Origin: Catenuloplanes indicus
Lineage (GTDB): Bacteria; Actinomycetota; Actinomycetes; Mycobacteriales; Micromonosporaceae
DNA: 64,000 nucleotides
Direction: 5' to 3'
NCBI RefSeq assembly: GCF_030813715.1
Contig: NZ_JAUSUZ010000001.1
Location: 4,774,001-4,838,000, forward strand
This document shows, one piece after another, positions 9,176 to 17,527 of this stretch. Below the pieces are notes generated by a model. It did no database searches and had not been told where the DNA came from. It worked only from the letters and a program-made list of their open reading frames with translations. The first letter of the stretch is position 1, and every line of letters begins with the position of its first letter. Both the position numbers and the translations under genes were made by a program.

Positions 9176-9607
9176 CACGCGTCCTTCTCGGCTCCCGGGT
9201 CTTCAAGTGTCCGTTGCCCGACCGAACACCCGTGAGTGAGTAGCGCGTTACAGACAGAAGTATTGACAAACCCGACACGATCGTGTGCGCAGCGCTCTCC
9301 GGCAGTCACGAAGCGCAACATCGTTGGCGAGTTATAGGCGGATTTAGCGGGAATCATCGGTCTATCGATGGAGACCGGCCCTATCGTCATTGTGAGTAAC
9401 CAAGCGGGCGAACGCCGCCAAGTCTGGTTAGGCTATCCTTAGCGAGCAACGGTGCGCCGCCGGTCCGGGCGGTGAACGATCTGACGAGGTGGCGGCGGCT
9501 ATGCGGCGATGCATCCGGCTCACCGGCTCCGACTGGGAGCCGACAAGGGATCGGACCACGCCAATCACCGAACGTTATTCATTCATCACGCGAGTCGGCG
9601 ACGCCGC
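9176..9607. other. Divergent intergenic region with iron box and leader
   Basis: A gene-free stretch between the HTH-deformylase gene (minus) and the FhuF-like gene (plus). It holds the DtxR/IdeR-type box at 9423-9441 and then about 166 nt of untranslated leader before the GTG at 9608. Short open frames here have no codon signature and I take none of them as genes. The part nearest 9176-9300 is relatively AT-rich and probably holds the promoter of the HTH-deformylase gene. Confidence 0.6.
9423..9441 (+). promoter_or_regulatory. DtxR/IdeR-type iron box
   Basis: TCTGGTTAGGCTATCCTTA matches the actinobacterial consensus TTAGGTTAGGCTAACCTAA at 15 of 19 positions. It overlaps a TAGGCT -10-like hexamer at 9429-9434, so an iron-loaded DtxR/IdeR repressor would block RNA polymerase. 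This predicts that the FhuF-like gene is induced under iron limitation. Confidence 0.8.
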
Positions 9608-10402
9608 GTGACCACGCTCGTCCATCGGCCGGCGCCCGTCGAACCGTTCGCACCCATCACCGCGACGCTGCGGGCCGCGTTCGGTAGCGCGTACCCGCTG
9701 CCGAGCCTGCTGCCCGGTCTGCTGGCGCACCGGCGTCCGCACGACTGGATCTCCGGCACCGACCTGATCACCGGCGACGCGCTGCCCGCGCTGCTGGACG
9801 CGGCCCGCCGCCTCTGGCAAGCGCAGCCGCACGCGGCCGCGGCGCTCGCCTGGAAGCACTACACCTACTGGGTGGCACTGCCGGCCGTGGTCGGCTGGGC
9901 CGGCGCGCGCCGGGTCCCGCTGCTGCGACCGGCCGACACGCTGATCCGGGTGGACGGCTCCGCGCCGCTGCTGCGCGTCGGGCTGTCCCCGTCGATCGAG
10001 ATGGCGGTGCTGCCGAGCGACCCACTGGCGGCCGGGGGCCACCCGGGCGTACGGGTCGCGGCGGACGAGGCCGACCTGTTGGCCATGCTGCGCGACTCGC
10101 TGCTGGACGAGCACCTCACGCCGCTGCTGGACCGGCTGCGCGATCAGGCCCGGGTCGGTGCCCGCACGCTGCTCGGTTCGCTCGCCTCCGGCGTGGCGCA
10201 GGGCGTGCTCCGCACCGCGGACGTGCTACCCGGCCGTGCGGCGGACACCATCGAGACGCTGCTCGCCGCGCTCGGCGTGGCGGACCTGGTGGAACTGGTC
10301 CCGGACGCGGACGGCAGGCTCACGGTCCAGCGCCGCACCTGTTGCCTGGCCTTCACGCTACCGGCGCCGAAGGTGTGCTCCGGCTGCTGCATAAAGCAGT
10401 AG
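9608..10402 (+). CDS. FhuF-like (2Fe-2S) ferric reductase family protein
   Basis: A 264-aa cytoplasmic protein whose C terminus carries the FhuF-type cluster ligands: TCCLAFTLPAPKVCSGCC with cysteines at 245, 246, 257, 260 and 261. FhuF-family proteins bind a [2Fe-2S] cluster and reduce ferric siderophores to release iron. The N-terminal region (YTYWVALPAVVGW) resembles the IucA/IucC-FhuF family. The start was set at GTG 9608 because the in-frame sequence upstream (from ATG 9509) is not protein-like. Regulation by iron is indicated by the box at 9423-9441. No siderophore synthesis or uptake gene lies nearby, so it may serve exogenous siderophores. Confidence 0.85.
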   Translation: MTTLVHRPAPVEPFAPITATLRAAFGSAYPLPSLLPGLLAHRRPHDWISGTDLITGDALPALLDAARRLWQAQPHAAAALAWKHYTYWVALPAVVGWAGARRVPLLRPADTLIRVDGSAPLLRVGLSPSIEMAVLPSDPLAAGGHPGVRVAADEADLLAMLRDSLLDEHLTPLLDRLRDQARVGARTLLGSLASGVAQGVLRTADVLPGRAADTIETLLAALGVADLVELVPDADGRLTVQRRTCCLAFTLPAPKVCSGCCIKQ

Positions 10403-10410
10403 GACGCGTT

Positions 10411-10453
10411 ATACACATGTTCTATCCACAGGCTGTGGATAGAACATGTGTAT
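10411..10453. terminator. 43-bp perfect palindrome between convergent genes
   Basis: Two 21-bp arms, ATACACATGTTCTATCCACAG and its exact complement, are separated by a single G at 10432. The palindrome lies 8 nt after the FhuF-like stop and 5 nt before the end of the convergent membrane-protein gene, so a bidirectional terminator is the simplest role. It lacks a T tract. Each arm contains CTATCCACA, one base from a DnaA box (TTATCCACA), in inverted orientation. Confidence 0.6.
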
Positions 10454-10458
10454 GAACG

Positions 10459-12327
10459 TCAGTCCTCGCTGATGGTGCTGGTCAGGTGGCGAACATCCCA
10501 GATCCACACGCCCTCGACCCACTTGGGCTGGAAGCCCAGGATGTCGCTCATCGCGCGCCGCATCTCGATGTCGTGCGCCTGCGGCGGCAGCACGACCAGG
10601 CCCGCCTCCCAGTAGCGCAGGTCGGCCAGAGTCTGGGCGCGGCGGGTGTCGTCGACCTTCGGCACCCAGTAGCCGGCCCACAGGTTGAAGAAGTATTGAC
10701 TCGTCGCCCGCGGCGGCGCGGCAAACGCGCCGGTGCCGTCGATCGGGTTCTCGAACAGCCCGTAGCCGCGCGGCAGGCGCATGTCGTTGCCGGTGATCGC
10801 GGACCATCGCTGTGCGGCCGGGAACGACGCGTCCGGCAGCGGCAGCGTGACGACCGTGTGCTGCTCGTCGACGTACTCCCGCCAGGTGCCGTTGGTGATG
10901 AACGCGGGCGTCTCCATCATCGGCTGGGTCAGCAGCGGCGTCGGGAACATCGGGATCAGCGTCAGCGAGAGCACCGCGGTGGTGGCCAGCCGGACCGGGA
11001 GCACCGCCTTCGGCCGGTCCAGGAGCAGGCCGTTGGCGCGCTGCACGCCGAGCGCCAGCAGGACCGCGATCACCGGCGCGATCGCGAGCGCCCAGCGGGT
11101 CGGCACCACCGAGTTGAGGATCGGCACGCCGTGCAGCAGCGACCACAGGCCGGGGACGCCGGTGTCGGTGCCGATGTAGTGGATCACCGGGCCGAGCGAC
11201 ATGAACGCGAAGAGCAGTGCGACGGACGCGAGGCCGATCACCACGCGGCTCCGGCGCATCCAGACGACCAGGCCGACGAAGAGGATCGGGATGCCCCAGC
11301 CGAAGAACGCGTTCTCCTCGGAGGAGTTCTGCGTCATGTACATCGTCGTCTTCCAGTCGCCCGCGATCGAGCGACGGGAGTACGTCCAGAACGATCCGAG
11401 GTCGGCGCCGAAGTGCCGGATGTCCTGCGAGAGCCCGTGGTAGGACTGCGGTCCGAAGAACTGGATGTAGAGCGGGTACGCCAGGAGCGTCAGCGCGACA
11501 CCGGCGGTCACGCCGAGACCGGCCACGAACGTCTTGAAGTGCCGGCGGTGCTCGGCCCGGCTCAGGCCCACGATGGTGACGAAGATGCCGACGCCGACCG
11601 CGGTCATGAACAGGATCTCGAGGTTGATGAAGGCCTGCCAGACGATCAGCAGGCCGAGCAGCGCGCCGTTGCGGACCGATCGTCCGGATTCCACCAGGCA
11701 GAGCGTCCGCCAGATGATCAGCGGGATCAGGAACTGCGAGATGATGTTGGGGTGGCCGTTGGCGTGCGCCACCATGCTCGGCGCGAACGCGGCGAACAGC
11801 GCGCCGACCCACGCCGCGACCTTCGAGGTGACGATGTGCCGGGACAGCACGTAGTACCAGGAGACGCCGGTGAGCAGCAGCGCGCCGGTGAGGAAGACGT
11901 TGAACGCGATGTGCGGCCCGAAGGCCAGCGTGATCGGCGTCATCGGGATGGAGACGGCCAGCACCGACGTGTTCGCCATCAGGTTGATGCCGTAGGGCAC
12001 ATTCACCTGGTACGACACGAAGGGGTAGGCGAAGTCGGTGACGACGCGCGCGCCGTGCGCCAGCATCCACTCGAAGAACGCCTGGTCCTGCGCGTTGACC
12101 AGCTCGTGGTCGAGGTGGAACCAGGCGGTGCGGGTGACCAGGAACGCCATCAGCGCAAAGCTCGCGACCGCGGCCAGATCCAGCAGGCGCGCGCGCCACC
12201 GCGGCGAGCGCAGGCCGGAAGACTGTTCCAGATCCTGTTCGAGAAGGATCCGCTCGGCTTCGATGTCGACCGAGGGCACGGCCACCCCGAGAGGCCGGTT
12301 CGAGGGGTCGATGTCCTGAATAGTCAT
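10459..12327 (-). CDS. Large multi-pass membrane protein, GT-C-like (paralogue 1)
   Basis: An integral membrane protein of about 622 aa with a short cytoplasmic N terminus, roughly ten to twelve hydrophobic segments in the first 430 residues and a soluble C-terminal domain. The first outward loop holds charged residues (AQDQAFFEWML), as seen in GT-C glycosyltransferases and polyprenyl-linked sugar transferases. Motifs shared with the protein at 39832-41676 include SNGHP/ANGHP, DQAFFEW/DQAFNEW and a C-terminal WDVR. I infer transfer of a sugar to an envelope polymer, but the family is uncharacterised. ATG 12327 was preferred because TAGGCT (12337-12342) sits 9 nt upstream; GTG 12333 is the alternative. 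Confidence 0.75.
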   Translation of the reverse strand: MTIQDIDPSNRPLGVAVPSVDIEAERILLEQDLEQSSGLRSPRWRARLLDLAAVASFALMAFLVTRTAWFHLDHELVNAQDQAFFEWMLAHGARVVTDFAYPFVSYQVNVPYGINLMANTSVLAVSIPMTPITLAFGPHIAFNVFLTGALLLTGVSWYYVLSRHIVTSKVAAWVGALFAAFAPSMVAHANGHPNIISQFLIPLIIWRTLCLVESGRSVRNGALLGLLIVWQAFINLEILFMTAVGVGIFVTIVGLSRAEHRRHFKTFVAGLGVTAGVALTLLAYPLYIQFFGPQSYHGLSQDIRHFGADLGSFWTYSRRSIAGDWKTTMYMTQNSSEENAFFGWGIPILFVGLVVWMRRSRVVIGLASVALLFAFMSLGPVIHYIGTDTGVPGLWSLLHGVPILNSVVPTRWALAIAPVIAVLLALGVQRANGLLLDRPKAVLPVRLATTAVLSLTLIPMFPTPLLTQPMMETPAFITNGTWREYVDEQHTVVTLPLPDASFPAAQRWSAITGNDMRLPRGYGLFENPIDGTGAFAAPPRATSQYFFNLWAGYWVPKVDDTRRAQTLADLRYWEAGLVVLPPQAHDIEMRRAMSDILGFQPKWVEGVWIWDVRHLTSTISED

Positions 12328-12336
12328 AGCCACGCG

Positions 12337-12342
12337 AGCCTA
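12337..12342 (-). promoter_or_regulatory. -10 hexamer TAGGCT (leaderless candidate)
   Basis: TAGGCT on the minus strand ends 9 nt before ATG 12327, the spacing expected when transcription starts at or next to the start codon. No Shine-Dalgarno is present. Confidence 0.5.
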
Positions 12343-12585
12343 ACCGAGCTTGATAACGCGGATGTCTCTATGAGCTGGGGCAGAGGTGACGGTTACCCGT
12401 CTCGGTGACGACCATGGTCACGACAGGATCACAGTTCCGTTATCTGCGCGTAGCCTGTGCGATACATGTCTCAAATAGGTCATAAATTCACGCTTGCGGC
12501 GCCGCTCAACTTTCGATCATCGGCGTTGAGTGGTTAACTCTTGCGGTCTCGCTGAATCCGGATCACCACATGAGGGAACCCACAC

Positions 12586-13296
12586 ATGGCAGAGCTCACC
12601 GGCGACCAGCGCGTCCAATCCGAGGTGCTCGAGGGTCTTGCGACGGCGGTCAACCACCGACGCTGGTTCGTCGAGCTGGCGATCCCGCACCTCGGGGACG
12701 ACCCGATCGAGATCGGCAGCGGCATGGGGAACTACGCCGCCGAGTGGGCACCGCACGTGTCGAGGTTCACCGCCACCGAGGCGGAGCCGGACCGCCTCGT
12801 GGAGCTCAAGGAGCGCTTCGCCGACACCCCGAACGTCGAGGTCAAGGAGATGCTGCTGCCGACCTCCGAGACGGGGTCGCACAGCACTCTGGTCAGCTAC
12901 AACGTGCTTGAGCACATCGAGGATCATGTCGCCGCGCTGCGCTGCATGAAGGGCCTGGTACGCCCCGGCGGCAAGATCGTGCTGATCGTCCCGGCGTTCA
13001 TGTTCGCGATGAGCCCGGTCGACTACGCCACCGGTCACGTGCGCCGCTACACGAAGAAGACGATGCGCGCCGCGATGGAGGAGGCCGGCCTCCAGATCGA
13101 GGTCCTGCACTACGCGAACGCGCTCGGCCTGATCGGCTACTACGGCGCGACCAGCATCTTCAAGCTGACGCCGAAGGAGGGGCCGATGGTGAAGTTCTAT
13201 GACTCCCTCGTGCTCCCGGTCACCAAGGCCGCCGAGTCCCTGGTGCGCCCGCCGTTCGGCCAGTCGGTGTTCGTGGTCGCGCGAGTGCCGGAGTAA
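12586..13296 (+). CDS. Class I SAM-dependent methyltransferase
   Basis: A soluble methyltransferase of 236 aa. Motif I is IEIGSGMGNYAAEW (residues about 42-55) and binds the AdoMet methionine side. The acidic motif II is ATEAEPDRL, and the post-motif region is VSYNVLEHIEDH. RPGGKIVLIVPAF corresponds to the motif III strand. Such proteins often modify glycans, lipids or small molecules; the substrate cannot be read from sequence. GAGGG lies about 10 nt before the ATG. It is divergent from the GT-C-like protein and may share its regulatory region, which makes an envelope-sugar role possible but unproven. Confidence 0.88.
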   Translation: MAELTGDQRVQSEVLEGLATAVNHRRWFVELAIPHLGDDPIEIGSGMGNYAAEWAPHVSRFTATEAEPDRLVELKERFADTPNVEVKEMLLPTSETGSHSTLVSYNVLEHIEDHVAALRCMKGLVRPGGKIVLIVPAFMFAMSPVDYATGHVRRYTKKTMRAAMEEAGLQIEVLHYANALGLIGYYGATSIFKLTPKEGPMVKFYDSLVLPVTKAAESLVRPPFGQSVFVVARVPE

Positions 13297-13311
13297 ACGA
13301 CTTATCCGGGG

Positions 13312-13344
13312 AGCCGGGCCGTCCACTATCCGGACGGCCCGGCT
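13312..13344 (+). terminator. Rho-independent terminator after methyltransferase
   Basis: Perfect 13-bp arms AGCCGGGCCGTCC / GGACGGCCCGGCT with a 7-nt loop, followed by TTCTG. It lies 16 nt after the methyltransferase stop and upstream of the convergent PEBP gene end. Confidence 0.85.
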
Positions 13345-13365
13345 TTCTGTGTCCTAGGTCACGGT

Positions 13366-13905
13366 TTAACTCACCCGATAAGTGGAACGCAGCGTGGCGC
13401 GCGCCAATGTGTGGAACGCGAGATTGAAGCCCACCACTGCCGGAGAAACGTCCCAAGTAACGTCGAGTGCATCAACGTCTACTGCGTGTACCGCAAAGAC
13501 GTATCGGTGTTCGCGGTCACCGGCCGGCGGCGCGGAACCACCATAGGCGAGCGTGCCGTAATCGTTACGGACGTGAAATGCGCCGTCCGGGAGACCGCCC
13601 TCCGTCGATCCCGCGCCCTGCGCCAGCTCGGTCACGGTCACCGGCAGGTTCACCGCGACCCAGTGCCAGAAGCCGGAACCGGTCGGCGCGTCCGGGTCGA
13701 AGCAGGTCACCACGAAGCTCTTCGTCTCCGCCGGGAAGCCGGACCAGCTCAGCTGCGGGGACACGTTCCGCCCACCCACGCTGTCGTGCGCGAACGTGTC
13801 GTCCAGTGCCTTGCCGTCCGCGATGTCCGTGCTGGTCAGCGCGAACGACGGGACGGTGGGCAGCAGGTCGTACGGGTCCGGGGCGACCGGGCGTTCCAAA
13901 CTCAT
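13366..13905 (-). CDS. YbhB/YbcL-family (PEBP, Raf kinase inhibitor-like) protein
   Basis: A 179-aa phosphatidylethanolamine-binding-protein fold. Family motifs are visible: NVSPQLSWSGFP (residues about 46-57), CFDPDAPTGSGFWHWVAVNLP (about 68-88, the ligand pocket with DPDAP and HW) and a C-terminal GGSAPP...HRYVFAVHAVD region. Bacterial members bind small anionic ligands and have no settled function. The ATG overlaps the TGA of the MFS gene (ATGA), so it is co-translated with that transporter. Confidence 0.92.
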   Translation of the reverse strand: MSLERPVAPDPYDLLPTVPSFALTSTDIADGKALDDTFAHDSVGGRNVSPQLSWSGFPAETKSFVVTCFDPDAPTGSGFWHWVAVNLPVTVTELAQGAGSTEGGLPDGAFHVRNDYGTLAYGGSAPPAGDREHRYVFAVHAVDVDALDVTWDVSPAVVGFNLAFHTLARATLRSTYRVS

Positions 13906-15101
13906 GATCTGACTCCAATCGTTGTCGGGCTTCTCAGGGTCACGTCCCGGCCGGCCACGGCGCCGGCCGCCGCCATCGGCACCAGCAGGGCACCAAGCAG
14001 CAGCAGCGGCCAGGACCATCCGCCGGACGCGTCGTGCACCGCGCCGGCCAGCACCGGGCCGGACGCGGCGAGCAGGTAGCCGATCCCCTGCGCCATGCCG
14101 GACATCCGTGCGGCGTGGGCCGCGTCCGGCATGCGCAGCAGGATCAGCGCCAGCGCGAGGCTGATCGTGGTGCCCTGAGCCAGGCCGAGCAGCGCGGCCC
14201 AGAGGAAGTCCAGGTGCCCGGTCAGCAGGCCGCCGAACCCCGTGGCGTAGAGCACCGCGCTGGAGAGCGCGTAACCCGTCTGGTTACGGGTCCGGCCGAC
14301 GGTCAATGTGAAGATCAAGGAACCGGCGATGCCGACCAGGTTGAAGACCGAGAGCGCGTACCCGGCCCGTTCCTGGGTGCTGCCGGACGCGATCAGGATC
14401 TCCGGCAGCCACGCCACGGTCGCGTAGTAGACCAGCGACTGGAGGCCCATGAAACCGGTCACCGCCCAGGCCAGCGGCGCCCGCCACAGCGGGGTCCACT
14501 GGTCCTCGGTCACGGCCGGCGCCGCGACGGAACGGTCCCGCGCCAGCAGCGGCAGCCAAGCCAGCAGCGCGACCGCGGGCGGCAGCGCCCAGAGCGCGAG
14601 GGCCGGGCGCCAGGCGTGGTCGAGGAGCAGCAGCAGCGGCACCGACGTCCCGGCCGCGATCGCCGCGCCGGTGGAGAGCGAGATCGAGTAGACGCCCGTC
14701 ATCGTGCCGGCCCGGTCCGGAAACTCGCGTTTGACCAGCACCGGCAGCAGTACGTTGCCGGCCGCGATGGCGACGCCGAACACCGCGGTGCCGGCGAACA
14801 GCAGCACGACCGGCTCGGGCAGCCGCAGCAGGCCGCCGATCGTCATCGCGCACAGCACCGCGACCAGCGCCGGCACCAGGCCGATCCGGCGGGCCAGCAT
14901 CGGCGCGAACGGCGCCAGCAGCCCGAAGCACAGCACCGGGATCGTGGTCAGCAGCGCCGCCGCCGGGCTGGACAGGCCGGTGTCCGCGCGAACGTCCGAC
15001 AGCATCGGCGACACCGCGACCACGGCGGGCCGCAGGTTCGCGGCGAGCAGCACCACGGCGATCACCACGCCCGCCCGGCCCCCTCTGCCCACCTCCCGCA
15101 T
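13902..15101 (-). CDS. MFS transporter, CynX/NimT family
   Basis: A 399-aa, twelve-helix major-facilitator transporter. The opening VVLLAANLRPAVVAVSPML is characteristic of the CynX/NimT (cyanate, 2-nitroimidazole) branch, whose members typically carry the NLRP motif in helix 1. Proteins of this group export or import small anions and heterocycles; the substrate here is unknown. The stop overlaps the PEBP start by 4 nt. The region upstream of the start (15102-15217) is short and carries one arm of the repeat disrupted by the IS element. Confidence 0.9.
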   Translation of the reverse strand: MREVGRGGRAGVVIAVVLLAANLRPAVVAVSPMLSDVRADTGLSSPAAALLTTIPVLCFGLLAPFAPMLARRIGLVPALVAVLCAMTIGGLLRLPEPVVLLFAGTAVFGVAIAAGNVLLPVLVKREFPDRAGTMTGVYSISLSTGAAIAAGTSVPLLLLLDHAWRPALALWALPPAVALLAWLPLLARDRSVAAPAVTEDQWTPLWRAPLAWAVTGFMGLQSLVYYATVAWLPEILIASGSTQERAGYALSVFNLVGIAGSLIFTLTVGRTRNQTGYALSSAVLYATGFGGLLTGHLDFLWAALLGLAQGTTISLALALILLRMPDAAHAARMSGMAQGIGYLLAASGPVLAGAVHDASGGWSWPLLLLGALLVPMAAAGAVAGRDVTLRSPTTIGVRS

Positions 15102-15209
15102 TCTGCCCGCCCATCCGTTGTGGCGCGATTCCAGCCCGCATCAACCCGTCAGATACCAAAATGCCGATATTCCCGCTTCCGGCGGGCCGAGTTCCGCATG
15201 CTCCCGCGG

Positions 15210-15217
15210 GCACCGGT
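15210..15217. repeat. Left target-site duplication of the IS
   Basis: GCACCGGT, repeated at 16770-16777 immediately outside the right terminal repeat. An 8-bp direct repeat is the footprint of a transposition event. Confidence 0.85.
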
Positions 15218-15247
15218 CCAATGCCACTTAGCTTATTTTGATCTTGG

Positions 15248-16552
15248 TTGCCTGGTGGGTGGTCTGGTGGCTTTGTCTGCTTCGATGGTGTGGTGTCGGG
15301 TGTGGGGGTGCGGCCGGATCAGGTGTCGGTCGGTGTGCTGGTGACGGCGGTGCCGCGGGATGCGGTTGATGGGGCGGTGGCGCAGTGCGGTGTGGGTGCG
15401 AAACGGTCGGATGGGAAGTTGCCGCCGCATGTGACGGCGTATCTGACGATGGGGTTGTGGCTGTTCGCGGATGATGACTATGCCGAGGTCGCGAAGAAGG
15501 TGACCGGTGGACTGGACCGGTTCGGGTGCTGGGATGCGGGCTGGTTGGCGCCGACGCCGGGTGGGATTTCTCAGGCCAGGAAGCGGCTGGGCCGGGATGT
15601 GCTGGCGGAGGTGTTCGAGCGGGTCGCCCGGCCGGTCGCGTCACCGGTCACGTCAGGTGCGTGGTTGCGGGACCGGCGGGTCCTTGCCATCGACGGGTTC
15701 GACGTGGACGTGCCGGACACGATGGAGAACGCGGCCGAGTTCGGGTACTCCCGGACCGGTGGTGGCCCGTCGGCGTTCCCGAAAGCCCGGGTCGTGGCGT
15801 TGACCGAGTGCGGGACACACGCGTTCCTGGCGGCGGAGGTCGGCGCGTATGCGGTCGCCGAACAGACCCTGGCCATGCCGTTGTATTCGCGGCTGCGACG
15901 CGGGGAACTGCTGACCGCCGACCGTGCCTTCTACTCGTTTACGGCGTGGGACCGGGCGCAGGCGACCGGCGCGGACCTGCTGTGGCGGATCCAGGCCGGG
16001 ATCAGGCTCCCGGTGATCGAGATCCTCGGCGACGGCACCTATCTGACCGTGTTGATGGACAAGACGATCCGCGGTGGCCGCCGGGACCGGATCCTGGCCG
16101 CCGCGGCCGGCGGGACCCTGGACACCTGCGACGACGCGATCAACGACCGTGGCCTGCCCGCCGCCCACCTGGTCCGGATCGTCGAGTACGACGTCCCGGA
16201 CCGGGCCGGTAACGGCACCGGTGAGCTGATCACCCTGGCCACCACCATCACCGACCCCGCCCAGGCCGGCCCGGACGAACTCGCCGAGGCATACCACCTG
16301 CGATGGGAACACGAAACCGCCAACGACCAGCTCAAAACCCACCTCCGCGGGCCCGGCCGGATCCTGCGCTCGAAACTGCCCGACCTCGTCCACCAGGAAA
16401 TCTGGGCCTGGCTGCTCGTCCAGCACGCACTCACCGTCCTGATCACCGCCGCCGCCGACGCCGCCGCGATCGACCCCGACCGGATCAGCTTCACCGACAC
16501 CCTGCGCCTCGTCCGCCGCTCAGCCACCGGCTCAGCGGCCATTTCCCCCTGA
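15248..16552 (+). CDS. IS4-family transposase, main frame
   Basis: DDE transposase of up to 434 aa. An IS4 N-terminal domain (VAQCGVGAKRSDGKLPPHV) is followed by the catalytic core: first Asp in VLAIDGFDVD, second Asp in LLTADRAFYSF, and the Glu in the IS4 YREK signature YHLRWEHETANDQLK. TTG 15248 is the earliest in-frame start, just inside the left repeat; a GTG a little downstream may be used. The frame stops at TGA 16550-16552, but a typical C-terminal tail continues in the +1 frame to 16754 (separate entry). The product may therefore be a truncated or frameshift-fused transposase. Confidence 0.9.
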   Translation: MPGGWSGGFVCFDGVVSGVGVRPDQVSVGVLVTAVPRDAVDGAVAQCGVGAKRSDGKLPPHVTAYLTMGLWLFADDDYAEVAKKVTGGLDRFGCWDAGWLAPTPGGISQARKRLGRDVLAEVFERVARPVASPVTSGAWLRDRRVLAIDGFDVDVPDTMENAAEFGYSRTGGGPSAFPKARVVALTECGTHAFLAAEVGAYAVAEQTLAMPLYSRLRRGELLTADRAFYSFTAWDRAQATGADLLWRIQAGIRLPVIEILGDGTYLTVLMDKTIRGGRRDRILAAAAGGTLDTCDDAINDRGLPAAHLVRIVEYDVPDRAGNGTGELITLATTITDPAQAGPDELAEAYHLRWEHETANDQLKTHLRGPGRILRSKLPDLVHQEIWAWLLVQHALTVLITAAADAAAIDPDRISFTDTLRLVRRSATGSAAISP

Positions 16553-16754
16553 GGACTGGACCACCCAGCTACCCACCATCTGGACCCACATCACCCGGGA
16601 ACTCAACCCCACCCGACGCCACCGCACCTGCCCCCGCGCCGTCAAACGCTGCCGCCGCAACATGTACCGGCCCAAACGACGCGACGAACCCGCCAGCACC
16701 CGACACACCGGCCCCGCCACCATCCGCCTCCACCCACCATCAAGATCAAAATAA
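16551..16754 (+). other. C-terminal transposase tail in the +1 frame
   Basis: Reading from GAG 16551 in the +1 frame gives EDWTTQLPTIWTHITREL, then KRCRRNMYRPKRRDEPAST and RHTGPATIRL, stopping at TAA 16752-16754 inside the right repeat. This basic tail is the normal ending of actinobacterial IS4 transposases. The junction in frame 0 reads TCC CCC TGA; a tRNA slip from CCC to CCT would join the two frames. The alternatives are an inactivating indel or a base-calling error in the C tract. Confidence 0.7.
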
Positions 16755-16769
16755 GCTAAGTGGCATTGG

Positions 16770-16777
16770 GCACCGGT
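16770..16777. repeat. Right target-site duplication of the IS
   Basis: GCACCGGT, identical to 15210-15217 on the other side of the element. Confidence 0.85.
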
Positions 16778-17031
16778 CGTCGCTGGCGCTCCTCCCTGTC
16801 AGTCCGTGGCCGCAAGCCCTCCACCGTCATCGCTCTGCCCTGCTTACCTGACCACCCGCCCTACCCGGACACCGAGATTCCCTTGTACCCCCTCGCCCTC
16901 AGGCAACCAGCCGAAATACCTCGCAACCGGCACAGGCCCAAACCCTGAAGCCGCACGGCGCGCGCCCCGCCCCGATGACCCGACCCGCGGAGACCCGAGC
17001 CAACGCGGAGACCCGACCCGGCCGCACGGGC

Positions 17032-17120
17032 CGCGAAGCGCAGCGCAGGCCGAACGCGCGAAGCGCAGCGCAGGCCGAACGCGCGAAGCGCAGCGCAGGC
17101 CGAACGCGCGAAGCGCAGCG
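17032..17120. repeat. 25-bp tandem repeat, about 3.5 copies
   Basis: Unit CGCGAAGCGCAGCGCAGG plus CCGAACG. Copies begin at 17032, 17057 and 17082, with a partial one at 17107; the full copies are essentially identical. It is not a CRISPR because there are no spacers. Confidence 0.85.
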
Positions 17121-17527
17121 TCGGGTCGCGCGGCGCCGCGCGGCGCGGCGCCAGGGCGATGCGCCGTGGCTGCTTCGGAGCGCGCGCGAAGCCCGCGTCC
17201 GAAATATCGGCATATCTGGCGCCGCCTTCGGGTGTCCCTGTCCGCGGGAATCCCGCCCGGCGCCACCTTCGCGCCGGGCCGGCGGAGAGTCACCGGGCGG
17301 CCCGCCCCCGATATGGCGATATTCCGGCGCCGGTGGCCGGCGCGAAGCGGGCGACGACCGGCAGCGCGGCCTGCACCGCCGGCGTCGGTGCGGGACTGGT
17401 GGCGTGCGAAGCACGCGCGGCCACCGGGAGCGCTGGCCTGCACCGCCGGTATTGGTCCGGGACCGGTGGCGTGCGAAGCGCGTGGATCGCGGGCGGTGTG
17501 GGTTTGCATTGCCGGTGTTGAGGCGGA

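Larger units (their letters stand above)
15218..16769 (+). mobile_element. IS4-family insertion sequence (1,552 bp)
   Basis: A complete element with perfect 29-bp terminal inverted repeats (15218-15246 and 16741-16769; the end reads CCAATGCCACTTAGCTTATT). It is flanked by an 8-bp target duplication, GCACCGGT. It encodes one DDE transposase. Perfect ends and duplication point to recent insertion, but the transposase reading frame is broken or frameshifted near 16547. The element interrupts one arm of an inverted repeat whose intact partner is at 17528-17601. Confidence 0.93.

Noticed and set aside
9509-9607. N-terminal extension of the FhuF-like protein from ATG 9509
   Set aside because: The 33 residues are rich in His and Arg, unlike the protein that follows, and lie in the leader; GTG 9608 is preferred, though not proven.
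16553-16740. A separate passenger gene between transposase and right repeat
   Set aside because: The only protein-like frame is the transposase tail in +1; other frames are Pro-rich shadows.
17032-17120. Direct repeats as a CRISPR array
   Set aside because: The 25-bp units are head-to-tail with no unique spacers, and there are no cas genes.
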